A stretch of DNA of 64,000 nucleotides from Pseudocoprococcus catus (GCF_902381825.1 NZ_LR698973.1:1731297-1795296), one strand, 5' to 3'. Positions 34,484-43,773 are shown, numbered from the stretch's first letter. A program made the numbers and translations. Notes: generated by a model from the sequence alone, not told the origin.

Positions 34484-37400
34484 TTATGCGTCAAGTTTCT
34501 TATGTAAGTTTTTGTTGGCTGTTGCCAGCATCAGTTTGATTCGGTTGACCTGGTTGACTTCACTGGCACCCGGGTCATAATCAATGGCTACGATATTGGC
34601 TTCAGGATGCTGATGGCGCAGTTCCTTGATAACACCTTTGCCAACGATATGGTTTGGCAGGCAGCCGAATGGCTGTGTACAAACGATGTTCGGTGCACCG
34701 TTGTGGATCAGTTCCATCATTTCACCTGTCAGGAACCATCCTTCACCGGTCTGATTGCCGATGGAAACAATTGGTTCTGCGTATTTCGCCAGATCACGAA
34801 TGTTGGCAGGCGGGTCAAAGCGTTTGCTGGCTTTTAATTCATCGCTGGCGGTCTTGCGGATGGCTTCAAGGAAAGCGATACCGGCATTGCCGAGAATCTG
34901 TCCCTTCTTGGATTTGCCAAGCTTCTCATACTTAAAATTCGAGTTGTAGAATGAGTAGAGAAGGAAGTCCAGAAGATCAGGCATGACAGCTTCAGCACCC
35001 TCGGATTCGAGAAGATCCACAAGATAGTTGTTGGCAGACGGTGAGAACTTAACAAGGATCTCGCCTACAATACCGACTCTTGGCTTCTTGATGGTTTCAT
35101 CCAGCGGAAGATTATCAAAGTCATGGATAATACCTTTGACGTTCTGTTTGAAACTGTTTTTGCCTTTGCCGATCATGGAATCCAGACAGATATTCTTCCA
35201 TTTCTCATGGAGCGCATTGGCAGAACCTGGAACCTTTTCATAAGGACGTGTCGCATAAAGTACGCGCATGAAAAGATCACCGTAGACAATCGCCTGGAGG
35301 GCATTCTTTAACATTGGCAGTGTGTATTTGAATCCAGGATTCTTCTCGATACCCTGCGCACTGATGGAGACAACCGGAATCTGTGACATACCGGCATTGC
35401 CAAGGGCACGGCGGATAAATCCAACATAGTTGGTTGCACGGCAGCCGCCGCCGGTCTGGGTCATGGCGATAGCTACATGATTTAAGTCATATTTGCCGGA
35501 GAGCAGTGCCTTCATAATCTGGCCGACAACGCAGATGGATGGGTAGCAGGCATCATTGTTGACGTATTTCAAACCGGTATTGATGGCTTCTTTATCGCAG
35601 TCAGGCAGCAGTTCGCAGTTCAGACCTTCATGGCGAAGAGCCGGGATCAGCAGATCGAAATGAATCGGTGACATATTCGGAACAAGAATGGTGTAGTTGT
35701 CTGCACGCATTTCTTTTGTGAACAGCTGACGATGATGGGCACTGCTTTCAATATGACCGTGGATACCATGCTGCTCACGCAGACGGATAGCTGCAATCAG
35801 AGAACGGATACGGATACGGGCAGCACCGAGGTTGCTGACTTCATCAATCTTCAGACATGTATACAGGCGTCCGGAACCGTTTAAGATATCCTTCACCTGA
35901 TCTGTTGTAACTGCATCCAGACCGCAGCCGAAGGAGTTCAGCTGAATCAGTTCCAGATCTTCGTGTTCTTTGACATATTCAGCGGCACAATAGAGTCTGG
36001 AATGATACATCCACTGATCGGAAACGATGAGCGGACGGTCCGGTTTGGCCAGATGGGAGATGGAATCCTCTGTCAGCACTGCAAAGCCATAAGAAGTGAT
36101 CAGCTCAGGAATACCATGGTTGATCTCTTTATCAATATGGTAAGGACGTCCGGCAAGGACAATACCTTTCATATGGTGCTGCTTCATGTAAGCCAGGGTC
36201 ATCTCACCGTGGCGCTGAACAGAAGTGTGGACAAGTTCAAGCTCTTTCCAGGACTTCTGGACGGCTTCTTTGATCTCACGAGGGTCAATACTGAAGCGTG
36301 CAGCAAACTCTTCAACAAGACGTTCTTCCAGATGACGTTCACTTTCAAAAGTCATGAAAGGATTCATAAACAGAATGGAAGGATCAGCCAGTTCTTCAAC
36401 GTTATTCTTGATATTCTCAGCATAAGAAGTAACAATCGGGCAGTTGTAGTTGTTGGTGGCACCTTCTGTTTCCTTGCGCTCATAAGGAATACATGGATAG
36501 AAGATGAATTTCACATCATGCTGCAGCAGCCACATAATATGACCATGAACAAGCTTGGCCGGATAGCAGGCGGATTCACTCGGAATGGATTCAATACCAA
36601 GATTGTAGATTTCATGGGTAGATTCCGGTGAAAGCACAACAGAAAATCCGAGCTCAGTAAAGAAAGTATGCCAGAACGGATAGTTCTCATACATATTCAG
36701 AACTCTCGGAATACCGACGATGCCTCGTGGGGCAGTGGCCTTGTCTAATGGTTTGTAGTTAAAAATACGATTGTATTTGTATTCAAAAAGGTTCGGTACG
36801 TCGCTGTTGGTCTTGGCACGACCGAGGCCGACTTCACATCTGTTGCCGGAGATATAGCGTCTGTTGCCGGTGAATTTGTTCACTGTCAGACGGCAATGAT
36901 TGGTGCATCCGCCGCAGCGAGTCATACTCGTTGTGTATTTCAGGTTGATGATGTCATCAAGAGAGAGCATTGTTGTTGCTTCGCCTGTATAACGGTCACG
37001 GGCAATCAGGGCAGCACCAAAAGCACCCATGATGCCGGCGATGTTCGGACGAACAGCCTTGCAGCCGGAAATCAGTTCAAAGCTTCTCAGTACGGCATCA
37101 TTGTAGAAGGTACCGCCCTGTACAACAACTTTCTTACCCAGATCCTTCGGGTCTGTCAGTTTGATAACCTTCAGCAGCGCATTTTTGATAACGGAATAGG
37201 CCAGTCCGGCGGAGATATCGCCGACTTCGGCCCCTTCCTTCTGAGCCTGTTTGACATTGGAATTCATGAAAACAGTACATCTGGAACCAAGGTCAATCGG
37301 ATGTTTGGCAAAAATGGCAATCTTTGCAAAGTCTTCCACAGAATAATTCAGAGAATGGGCAAATGTTTCGATGAAAGAGCCGCATCCTGAGGAACATGCT

Positions 37401-38728
37401 TCGTTCAGAAGCACATTATCAACGGTTTTATTGCGAATCTTGATACACTTCATATCCTGTCCGCCGATGTCGAGGATACAATCCACGTCCGGTTCAAAGA
37501 AAGCGGCAGCATAGTAATGAGCCACTGTCTCAACTTCGCCTTCATCCAGCATAAATGCAGACTTCATCAGTGCTTCGCCGTAACCTGTTGAGCATGAACG
37601 AACGATTTCGGCATCTGCAGGGAGAATATTCTTAATCTCCTGGATGGAACGGATTGCTGTCTTTAATGGGCTGCCGTTGTTGTTGCTGTAGAAGGAATAG
37701 AGCAGGGTGCCGTCTTCGCCGACAACAGCAACCTTTGTTGTTGTGGAACCGGCATCGATGCCAAGGAAACATTTGCCGTGGTAATCAGCAAGATTGCCTT
37801 CTGTTACAGTATGTACGGAATGCCATTTCTTAAAGGCATCGTATTCTTCCTGATTCTTAAAGAGCGGATCCATACGGGCGGTTTCTGCCTGAATCTTGAT
37901 ATCGGAAGAGAGCAGACGAATCAGCTCGTCAATGGAAGTGGTCACATCAGCCTTGTAGTTCATAGCGGCACCCATAGCTGCAAACAAATGGGAATTGGCC
38001 GGTGCAATGACTTCTTCGTCTGTCAGGTGAAGCGTGCGGATAAAAGCTGCCTTCAGCTCTGAAAGGAAGTGGAGCGGACCGCCAAGAAATGCCACATGAC
38101 CGCGGATCGGTTTACCGCAGGCCAGACCGCTGATGGTCTGATTGACAACGGCCTGGAAAATGGAAGCAGATAAGTCTTCCTTGGAAGCGCCGTCATTGAT
38201 CAGAGGCTGGATATCTGTCTTGGCAAAAACGCCGCACCTGGCGGCAATCTGATAAATCGCTTTGTAATTCTTCGCATATTCATTTAATCCAGGGGCATCT
38301 GTCTCAAGAAGACTGGCCATCTGGTCGATAAAAGAACCTGTACCGCCGGCACAGATACCGTTCATACGCTGTTCCACATTGCCGTTTTCAAAATAAATGA
38401 TCTTTGCATCTTCACCGCCAAGCTCAATGGCAACATCTGTCTTCGGCGCAAAATAGCCAAGGGCACTGGAAACGGAGATAACTTCCTGAACAAAAGGAAC
38501 ATGAATATATTTGGAGATGGACATACCGCCGGAACCGGTGATCATCGGATGAAGATCGCGGTCTCCAAGTTCCGCACGGGCTTTTGTCATCAGATCGAGC
38601 AGTGTCTCTCTGATATTGGCAAAATGTCTTTCGTAATCGGAAAAAAGGACGTTGTTGTCTGAATCCAAAATGGCTACCTTGACGGTAGTGGAGCCGACAT
38701 CAATACCTAAAAATAAAGTTGCATCCAT
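34484..38728 (-). CDS. Giant 2-hydroxyacyl-CoA dehydratase activase-related protein
   Basis: 1414 residues, a full-length member of the multidomain BcrAD/BadFG/HgdC-type family of anaerobes. Two ATPase domains of the actin fold: LFLGIDVGSTTVKVAI (about 5-20) with GGTGSFIDQMA, and CFLGIDAGSTTTKVAV (about 320-335) with SSGCGSFIETFA. Then a DUF2229-type region opening with the cysteine cluster RCGGCTNHC (about 597-605), and a C-terminal dehydratase-subunit-like part (about 850-1400). HgdC relatives use ATP and a [4Fe-4S] cluster to inject electrons into radical dehydratases; what this fused form acts on is unknown, and no separate dehydratase gene is nearby. The start has an unusual leader (see 38700-38770). 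Confidence 0.9.
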   Translation of the reverse strand: MDATLFLGIDVGSTTVKVAILDSDNNVLFSDYERHFANIRETLLDLMTKARAELGDRDLHPMITGSGGMSISKYIHVPFVQEVISVSSALGYFAPKTDVAIELGGEDAKIIYFENGNVEQRMNGICAGGTGSFIDQMASLLETDAPGLNEYAKNYKAIYQIAARCGVFAKTDIQPLINDGASKEDLSASIFQAVVNQTISGLACGKPIRGHVAFLGGPLHFLSELKAAFIRTLHLTDEEVIAPANSHLFAAMGAAMNYKADVTTSIDELIRLLSSDIKIQAETARMDPLFKNQEEYDAFKKWHSVHTVTEGNLADYHGKCFLGIDAGSTTTKVAVVGEDGTLLYSFYSNNNGSPLKTAIRSIQEIKNILPADAEIVRSCSTGYGEALMKSAFMLDEGEVETVAHYYAAAFFEPDVDCILDIGGQDMKCIKIRNKTVDNVLLNEACSSGCGSFIETFAHSLNYSVEDFAKIAIFAKHPIDLGSRCTVFMNSNVKQAQKEGAEVGDISAGLAYSVIKNALLKVIKLTDPKDLGKKVVVQGGTFYNDAVLRSFELISGCKAVRPNIAGIMGAFGAALIARDRYTGEATTMLSLDDIINLKYTTSMTRCGGCTNHCRLTVNKFTGNRRYISGNRCEVGLGRAKTNSDVPNLFEYKYNRIFNYKPLDKATAPRGIVGIPRVLNMYENYPFWHTFFTELGFSVVLSPESTHEIYNLGIESIPSESACYPAKLVHGHIMWLLQHDVKFIFYPCIPYERKETEGATNNYNCPIVTSYAENIKNNVEELADPSILFMNPFMTFESERHLEERLVEEFAARFSIDPREIKEAVQKSWKELELVHTSVQRHGEMTLAYMKQHHMKGIVLAGRPYHIDKEINHGIPELITSYGFAVLTEDSISHLAKPDRPLIVSDQWMYHSRLYCAAEYVKEHEDLELIQLNSFGCGLDAVTTDQVKDILNGSGRLYTCLKIDEVSNLGAARIRIRSLIAAIRLREQHGIHGHIESSAHHRQLFTKEMRADNYTILVPNMSPIHFDLLIPALRHEGLNCELLPDCDKEAINTGLKYVNNDACYPSICVVGQIMKALLSGKYDLNHVAIAMTQTGGGCRATNYVGFIRRALGNAGMSQIPVVSISAQGIEKNPGFKYTLPMLKNALQAIVYGDLFMRVLYATRPYEKVPGSANALHEKWKNICLDSMIGKGKNSFKQNVKGIIHDFDNLPLDETIKKPRVGIVGEILVKFSPSANNYLVDLLESEGAEAVMPDLLDFLLYSFYNSNFKYEKLGKSKKGQILGNAGIAFLEAIRKTASDELKASKRFDPPANIRDLAKYAEPIVSIGNQTGEGWFLTGEMMELIHNGAPNIVCTQPFGCLPNHIVGKGVIKELRHQHPEANIVAIDYDPGASEVNQVNRIKLMLATANKNLHKKLDA

Positions 38729-38770
38729 AAATAAAAGCTGATTCCGAAAGGGGAATCACTACCCTCCTTA
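38700..38770 (-). promoter_or_regulatory. Structured leader and possible 19-aa leader peptide of the activase gene
   Basis: The only strong ribosome-binding site, AAGGAGGG (complement of 38762-38769), is 33 bases before the activase ATG, which itself has none. In between is a hairpin GATTCC-cctttc-GGAATC (38740-38757) that could bring the two closer. The same site is ideally placed for a GTG at 38759, giving a 19-codon ORF that ends at 38700, inside the activase gene. Confidence 0.45.
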
Positions 38771-38844
38771 TGTAAATATATGAATAGACAAAATAGTCTA
38801 TATAAAATAGGAAACTACGAATTGCGTGATAGCAAGTCCATCTT

Positions 38845-38873
38845 ATTATACGACATGATGTTGTAAAAAACAA
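38845..38873 (-). promoter_or_regulatory. Candidate activase promoter
   Basis: Minus strand: TTGTTT (38868-38873), 17-base spacer, perfect TATAAT (38845-38850). Between it and the leader is a small hairpin, TAGAC-aaaata-GTCTA. In the other direction TATAAT at 38970-38975 may serve the LysM gene, but without a good -35. Confidence 0.55.
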
Positions 38874-38991
38874 CCGTCAACTTTTTTGAAAACCATTAAA
38901 AAAAGGTAAACATTTCTATAAAAAAGAAGAAAATTCTCTTTGCACATTTTAAAAATGAGCCGCATAGATTATAATAAAAAGGCAGGAATTA

Positions 38992-39408
38992 ATGACCATG
39001 AATTATTATGTCAGCGGTGAGAATGTTAATGGACGCCCCTGCAGAGGCGTTGTTCATGTGGTTAAAAAGGGAGATACCCTATACAAAATAAGTCGTGTTT
39101 ATGATGTGAAAGTTGCGGATCTGATCTGGATGAATCCGGGGGTGCGTATCTATAATCTTCAGGTGGGTGACAAAATCTGTGTCCCGGTGAGCAGTTGGGA
39201 GATGCCGGATGCAGATGATGGCAATGCTGAGACATTGCCGTATATTGTCCGGGCAGGAGAGACACTGGATGCAATCCTTCAGACCTTCAGATTGACTTAT
39301 GAAGAACTTCAGAAGCTCAATGAGGACATTTCTCCGGCCTATGCCGAAGGAACAGTATTGAATATTCCTTCGAATCGGATTCTTCGTCGGAGACAGGAAG
39401 CACAGTAG
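38992..39408 (+). CDS. Protein with two LysM domains
   Basis: 138 residues. Two LysM peptidoglycan-binding domains: first about 21-65 (HVVKKGDTLYKISRVYDVKV, NLQVGDKICVP), second about 83-128 (YIVRAGETLDAIL, EGTVLNIPS). There is no signal peptide or membrane helix that I can see, so it may act inside the cell, on the spore, or be exported by another route; LysM pairs without catalytic domain are common in spore coat proteins. Start at ATG 38992 or 38998, both near GCAGGA. Followed by a terminator. Confidence 0.85.
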   Translation: MTMNYYVSGENVNGRPCRGVVHVVKKGDTLYKISRVYDVKVADLIWMNPGVRIYNLQVGDKICVPVSSWEMPDADDGNAETLPYIVRAGETLDAILQTFRLTYEELQKLNEDISPAYAEGTVLNIPSNRILRRRQEAQ

Positions 39409-39414
39409 TAGTGG

Positions 39415-39447
39415 CAGCAGCGGATGCATATTGTCCATCCGCTGCTG
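39415..39447 (+). terminator. Terminator of LysM gene
   Basis: Perfect 12-bp stem CAGCAGCGGATG / CATCCGCTGCTG (39415-39426, 39436-39447); the downstream sequence is only moderately T-rich. Confidence 0.7.
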
Positions 39448-39475
39448 TGCAGTTGTATATTTTACGCTGTATTGA

Positions 39476-39504
39476 TTGACAAAAATTCATGGAAAATCTA
39501 TAAT
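39476..39504 (+). promoter_or_regulatory. Strong sigma-A promoter of rhomboid-like gene
   Basis: Perfect TTGACA (39476-39481), 17-base spacer and perfect TATAAT (39499-39504). Confidence 0.88.
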
Positions 39505-39546
39505 TACAGCATAGCTTATAAGAATAAACGTAAAGGAGAGAATCTA

Positions 39547-40350
39547 TTGGAGAAATTTTTAAATAAAATGGAGAGAAAATTCGGCCGCTATGCGATTTCC
39601 GGTCTGATGAAATACATCTGCGTTTTATACATTATCGGTTTATTTATCAACATTGCATCACCACAGGTTTACTATTATTATCTGAGCTTGAATCCCTATC
39701 GGATCCTGCACGGTGAAGTATGGCGACTTGTGACATTTCTGATCCAGTCACCGAATTCGAATGTGATCTTTTTTATTTTTACTTTGTATCTTTATTATAT
39801 GCTTGGACAGACACTGGAGCGCGTTTGGGGGGCGTTTAGATTTAACCTGTATTATTTTGCAGGTGTTTTATTTACCATTATCGGTTCTTTTGCCGCCTAT
39901 TTCATGACTGGACAGGTTTATCTCATGGATACCTATTATATTAATATGTCTCTGTTCCTGGCCTTTGCGTTTGTTTTTCCAGATATGGAGATGCTTTTGA
40001 TGTTTTTGATCCCGATCAAGATCAAGTGGTTGGCTTATCTGGATATTGCATTGTTTGTGTATGAGATGGTCGTCGGCAACATCGGGACGAAGATTTCTAT
40101 TGCCATGGCACTTCTCAATTTTGTAATCTTTTTCTTTGGCTTTATGAGAAAGAGAGTTTCACCGGCCCAGATGCATAGACGGGCGGCTTACAAGAAGGCG
40201 GTGAAGAAGATGCCGAGCAGACATCGCTGCGCGGTATGCGGAAGAACGGAGGAGACGAATCCGGAGCTGGAATTCCGCTTCTGTTCCAAGTGCAACGGCA
40301 ACTATGAATATTGTCAGGACCACCTTTTTACCCATACCCATGTTCAGTAG
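39547..40350 (+). CDS. Rhomboid/derlin-like membrane protein with zinc-ribbon tail
   Basis: 267 residues from TTG 39547, chosen for AAAGGAGAG seven bases upstream (the open frame extends 5' through the promoter, so it cannot start earlier). About six hydrophobic helices. NPYRILHGEVWRLVTFLIQS (about 49-68) is the loop typical of rhomboid-like proteins, but I find no GxSx catalytic serine or late His, so it appears proteolytically dead, like derlins. The C-terminal ~50 residues are cytoplasmic and cysteine/histidine rich: CAVCG, CSKC, C, then HLFTHTH, a probable zinc site. Confidence 0.72.
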   Translation: MEKFLNKMERKFGRYAISGLMKYICVLYIIGLFINIASPQVYYYYLSLNPYRILHGEVWRLVTFLIQSPNSNVIFFIFTLYLYYMLGQTLERVWGAFRFNLYYFAGVLFTIIGSFAAYFMTGQVYLMDTYYINMSLFLAFAFVFPDMEMLLMFLIPIKIKWLAYLDIALFVYEMVVGNIGTKISIAMALLNFVIFFFGFMRKRVSPAQMHRRAAYKKAVKKMPSRHRCAVCGRTEETNPELEFRFCSKCNGNYEYCQDHLFTHTHVQ

Positions 40351-40437
40351 AGGGGGATGCCCTTCAGCTATAAAAGATAAGCGGTTGTGTTTAATTATGA
40401 TAAAAGTGGAAAGACTATCAATGATTAGCAGGAGTTA

Positions 40438-40764
40438 ATGATGCGCTGGTATAACAAAATGTATTTGGGAAAATCCATTCAGGGAAAGAAAATGTATTAT
40501 CAGTATGCGATCCAGCATACAAAACGGCTGACAGGTACCTATTGTCTGATGCCGGCTGCCTGTAAGGATGATCTGATAGATATATGTGGCAGCGACCTGC
40601 TTCGTGTATCGAAGCAGTATCCGAAGGATCAGCTGGTTATCGGACTTGCCGGCAGTTACAGGGAGGCATGTCTGCTGGCGGGAGAGATTGTGCTTGATGT
40701 TCTGAAGAAGACAGGAAGCACAGATATCAGGGCATATTTAAGAGATTCCGGAGAGAATATCTGA
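40438..40764 (+). CDS. Hypothetical protein, 108 residues
   Basis: Not recognised. A soluble, mildly basic protein with N-terminal RWYNKMYLGKS and a hydrophobic stretch LVIGLAGSYREACLLAGEIVLDVL (split here as LVIGLAGSYREA and CLLAGEIVLDVL, about 66-89) that looks like an alpha/beta core rather than a membrane helix. AGGAG about 6 bases before ATG 40438 (a second ATG follows directly). Codon use and spacing look like those of its neighbours, so it is likely real. The DUF2953 gene starts 86 bases downstream. Confidence 0.6.
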   Translation: MMRWYNKMYLGKSIQGKKMYYQYAIQHTKRLTGTYCLMPAACKDDLIDICGSDLLRVSKQYPKDQLVIGLAGSYREACLLAGEIVLDVLKKTGSTDIRAYLRDSGENI

Positions 40765-40850
40765 TCGAGTTCGACTGGAAGAAACAACTGAAGCGGTCGA
40801 TTGGATAATAAAGTGAATAAAGAATCTCAGTATGAAAAAGGGGTGTAGAA

Positions 40851-41849
40851 GTGCTGTTATTACATATACTGCTTTTCCTTCTGAAACTGATCGGCATTGT
40901 ACTGCTTGTCATTCTTGGTCTGATTGTGCTGATATTGACCATCATCCTTTTGACACCGATTCGATATCGAATCGGTGCTTCGAAGTATCAGACAATACAG
41001 GCGGAAGGAAAGGTTACGTGGCTCTTTCGTCTGATTGAGATGATCTTTAAGCTGGATACAGGTGCTGAAGAAGGAAAGCGTCTTCATCTGAGTTTCAGGA
41101 TTGCGTGGCTGAAGCTGTATGACAATCAGAAACCAAAGGAAAAACGTATAAAACAGAAAAAAACAAGAAAAACTAAATCAAAGCCGGAATCTAAGCAGTC
41201 GGAAAAGGTAATTCAGGCAGCAAAGCCTGAACAGCCGGAGGCAAAGGTACAGCCAATAAAAACTGAACAGGCGGCTGAAATGAAGCATGAAGAGAAGCTG
41301 ATTGAAGGACCGAAGGAATCTGCGGTGGAGAAAATCCTTCGTCTGACTAAAAGCGCAGCCAATAAGATCCTGTCGTTGATCCGGGGCGTTTTCTCTCTGA
41401 TCTGCAGCATTTTGGGCATTCCGTCAAAAATCATGGATGGACTTGAAAAGCTTGAGAATTTCTTTACAAAACTCCGTGAGAAGAAAGAAGCGTTTCTTGC
41501 ATTTTATAATGAGACACATAACCATCAATGGTTTACTGCTTTCTGGCATCGGCTGAAGAAACTACTACTTAGAATATTACCGAGGGCAGACAGATTGTAT
41601 CTGCATTTTGGCTTTGAAGATCCGGCGACAACCGGTCAGGTTCTTGGCGGTTTAAGTATTCTTTATCCGATCTGCGGCGAGAAGATGGAGTTGTGCCCGG
41701 AGTTTAATGAAGAAATACTGGAAGGTGAAGTAAAATGTCATGGTCGGATCCGGCCGGTCAGTTTAGTTATATTTGCGGTTAAAAGCTTTTTAAACAAACA
41801 ATTTTTTTCAATGGTGAAGCAATTTAAAGTCCTGTTAAAGGGCGAATAA
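40851..41849 (+). CDS. DUF2953 protein (YtfI-like)
   Basis: 332 residues. One or two N-terminal transmembrane helices (about 3-38, LIVLILTIILLTPIRYRI), a Lys/Glu/Pro-rich low-complexity stretch (about 98-145), and a C-terminal region with RADRLYLHFGFEDPATTGQ (about 243-261) that marks the DUF2953 family. In Bacillus ytfI (DUF2953) directly precedes ytfJ, as here, which supports both calls and suggests a sporulation role. Start GTG 40851 after AAAGGGGTG. Confidence 0.8.
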   Translation: MLLLHILLFLLKLIGIVLLVILGLIVLILTIILLTPIRYRIGASKYQTIQAEGKVTWLFRLIEMIFKLDTGAEEGKRLHLSFRIAWLKLYDNQKPKEKRIKQKKTRKTKSKPESKQSEKVIQAAKPEQPEAKVQPIKTEQAAEMKHEEKLIEGPKESAVEKILRLTKSAANKILSLIRGVFSLICSILGIPSKIMDGLEKLENFFTKLREKKEAFLAFYNETHNHQWFTAFWHRLKKLLLRILPRADRLYLHFGFEDPATTGQVLGGLSILYPICGEKMELCPEFNEEILEGEVKCHGRIRPVSLVIFAVKSFLNKQFFSMVKQFKVLLKGE

Positions 41850-41868
41850 GAGGATGGAGGAATTGGAT

Positions 41869-42255
41869 ATGTCAGATCACACATTTAACGAAACAGTTGA
41901 ATCTCTCTTTAAAGGAATGGACAATTTTTTGACAACAAAAACTGTTGTTGGTGAGGCCATTCATGTCAACGATACATTGATTCTGCCTCTGGTGGATGTT
42001 TCATTCGGCGTCGGTGCAGGTGCATGGAGCCAGGAACATAAAAACAGTGCAGGCGGCGGTATGGGCGGCAAGATGACGCCAAGTGCGGTGCTTGTCATCA
42101 AAGACGGTTCTGTTCGTATGGTACCGGTCAACAACAATGATCCTGTCAGCAAGATTATTGATATGGCACCGGATGTGATTCATCGTTTTATGAACAAGTC
42201 AGAAGATGATGTAGCTGTGGAATCAGCGGTTGAACACATTTCAGAAGAAGAGTAA
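41869..42255 (+). CDS. ytfJ: Sporulation protein YtfJ (GerW family)
   Basis: 128 residues of the GerW/YtfJ spore protein family, implicated in Bacillus in spore germination. Conserved pattern: ESLFKGMDNFLTTKTVVGE, then a Gly-rich middle (FGVGAGAW, AGGGMGGKM) and SAVLVIKDG. ATG 41869 is preceded by GGAGG at 41856-41860; an in-frame ATG at 41854 would lie on top of that site. Ends with an acidic tail. The partner DUF2953 gene is 19 bases upstream. Confidence 0.9.
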   Translation: MSDHTFNETVESLFKGMDNFLTTKTVVGEAIHVNDTLILPLVDVSFGVGAGAWSQEHKNSAGGGMGGKMTPSAVLVIKDGSVRMVPVNNNDPVSKIIDMAPDVIHRFMNKSEDDVAVESAVEHISEEE

Positions 42256-42344
42256 CGAGTAAGGCCGACAGAGCGTGCTTTATCTTGTTTGACAGAAGAA
42301 CAGAATCGGTTAAAAAGCATAGAATAAAACAGGAGTATTCTGTA

Positions 42345-42497
42345 ATGGGGAGTGCCATGAAAAAGATGTGTGGTTTTGTCCTGTTCTGGATAGCTGCAGG
42401 CATGACCATTATGATGTTTGTCAATTCCTGTGTATTAGGCATCTGCCTGATTATATTTTGTCTTATTTTGGCTTATAATCTGTTCTGTTCAAAATAA
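42345..42497 (+). CDS. Small membrane protein, unknown
   Basis: 50 residues from ATG 42345 (AGGAG nine bases upstream; the frame is open to TTG 42285 but without a ribosome-binding site). Two adjacent hydrophobic helices, GFVLFWIAAGMTIMMFV and LGICLIIFCLILAY, leave almost no soluble part. Not recognised. It lies between ytfJ and the FHA gene in the same direction, so it may be part of a sporulation-related cluster. Confidence 0.55.
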   Translation: MGSAMKKMCGFVLFWIAAGMTIMMFVNSCVLGICLIIFCLILAYNLFCSK

Positions 42498-42518
42498 AAA
42501 CGGAAGGCGACAAGAAAA

Positions 42519-43661
42519 ATGAGTCAGTTAATGCAATTACAGATTGAAAATGAAAGGACTTTTTTAACATATAAATATAAAAAAGTGCAGGATATTGATG
42601 ATGTGATCCTGCAGCTGCTGAATGAGGCTGATATTGAGGGCTTTGCGGAAAGCCATATGAATAAAGCAAAATCTACCGTGAATTATGATGTGACCGGATA
42701 CAGGAAATGGTCAGAATTCTCATCGGACGAATTGACGCCGGAGGTGATGGCCTCTGCAATGGAGAATCTTTATCATCTTCTTGCTTATCTGGAGGATTCG
42801 TTTATTGATATTGAATATGTACTGCTGGATAAGGAATACATTTATGTCAATCCGGGCAATGGCAAATTAGTGATTCTGGTTGTGCCGTGTCAGGCAGTTG
42901 TAGATGAAGAATACACATTGACGGATTGCGTCAGACAGATGTTTGAACAGTTTACATATGGTGAAGGAGCGTGTGCAAAGCAGTTGAAATCCTGTCTTCA
43001 GCAGGAAATACATGCATTGGAAACACTGAAAGAGCTGGCTGATCTTCTGCGTGCATATGATGCTGAACCGGAAGAACCTGGAGAAACTGTTTCTGATGAA
43101 CCGGCAGTGCCGGAGGAGACCGTTATTCTGGAGGCAATTGAGGAGGAAGCGGATCAGATTAAAACAGAAAGTGCCAATATTGCGGCAGATGCAGAGTACA
43201 TGCGCAGCCAGCTTTGGGAAGATATGCGCCATGAACTGGAGAAAGAACTGCGGGAGCAGATCCGTGAAGAAACACGCAGGGAGTTGGAAACAGAATTAAG
43301 AGAAAGTATCCGGGCAGAACTTGAAGAAGAACAGGCACAGGCAGAAACATCGGATGAGAAGATGCCGTATCTGATTAGAAAGAAGACAGGCGAGATCATT
43401 AGTCTGAATAAACAGACATTTATTATCGGCAAGCTGGATACCTGCTGTGATTACGTGATCAGGGGCAATCGGGCCATCAGCCGTCTGCATGCAGTGATCA
43501 AGTACAAAGAGGATACAGATGTTTATTTTATCGTGGACTGCAATTCGACTAATCATATTTATTTGAATGGACGGCAGATTGAGGCGGAGCAGCCGGAAAC
43601 ACTTGAAGATGGCATGCATATTCATCTGGCGCTGGAAGAGTTTGTTTTTCAACTGAAATAG
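42519..43661 (+). CDS. DUF6382-like protein with FHA domain
   Basis: 380 residues, cytoplasmic. The first ~170 residues (with YKYKKVQDIDDVILQLLNEA and YVNPGNGKLVILVVP) look like the DUF6382 family found next to FHA domains in Clostridia. Then a long Glu-rich linker/coiled coil (about 185-280, repeating RE/EL heptads) and a C-terminal forkhead-associated domain (about 290-380) with the phosphothreonine-binding signature: FIIGK, AISRLHAVI and NSTNHIYLNG. FHA domains read Ser/Thr phosphorylation; the kinase would be elsewhere. Ends just before palindrome F. Confidence 0.85.
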   Translation: MSQLMQLQIENERTFLTYKYKKVQDIDDVILQLLNEADIEGFAESHMNKAKSTVNYDVTGYRKWSEFSSDELTPEVMASAMENLYHLLAYLEDSFIDIEYVLLDKEYIYVNPGNGKLVILVVPCQAVVDEEYTLTDCVRQMFEQFTYGEGACAKQLKSCLQQEIHALETLKELADLLRAYDAEPEEPGETVSDEPAVPEETVILEAIEEEADQIKTESANIAADAEYMRSQLWEDMRHELEKELREQIREETRRELETELRESIRAELEEEQAQAETSDEKMPYLIRKKTGEIISLNKQTFIIGKLDTCCDYVIRGNRAISRLHAVIKYKEDTDVYFIVDCNSTNHIYLNGRQIEAEQPETLEDGMHIHLALEEFVFQLK

Positions 43662-43696
43662 TGAATCGGAGCTGCGAAACGTCATGTTTGTGGCAG

Positions 43697-43752
43697 AATC
43701 TAAAAATGACCATTTCAAACGGACGCGTGTTTGTATTGGTCATTTTTAGATT
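43697..43752 (+). terminator. Palindrome F, likely terminator of the FHA gene
   Basis: Perfect 16-bp arms AATCTAAAAATGACCA / TGGTCATTTTTAGATT (43697-43712, 43737-43752) with a nested CAAAC/GTTTG inside. The T-run lies within the distal arm. Confidence 0.65.
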
Positions 43753-43773
43753 ATCTGACTATAAAGATGAAAA

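Noticed and set aside
35963..36631. 222-residue plus-strand ORF
   Set aside because: Lies entirely antisense to the activase gene, whose domains are clear across the region; no ribosome-binding site or family pattern.
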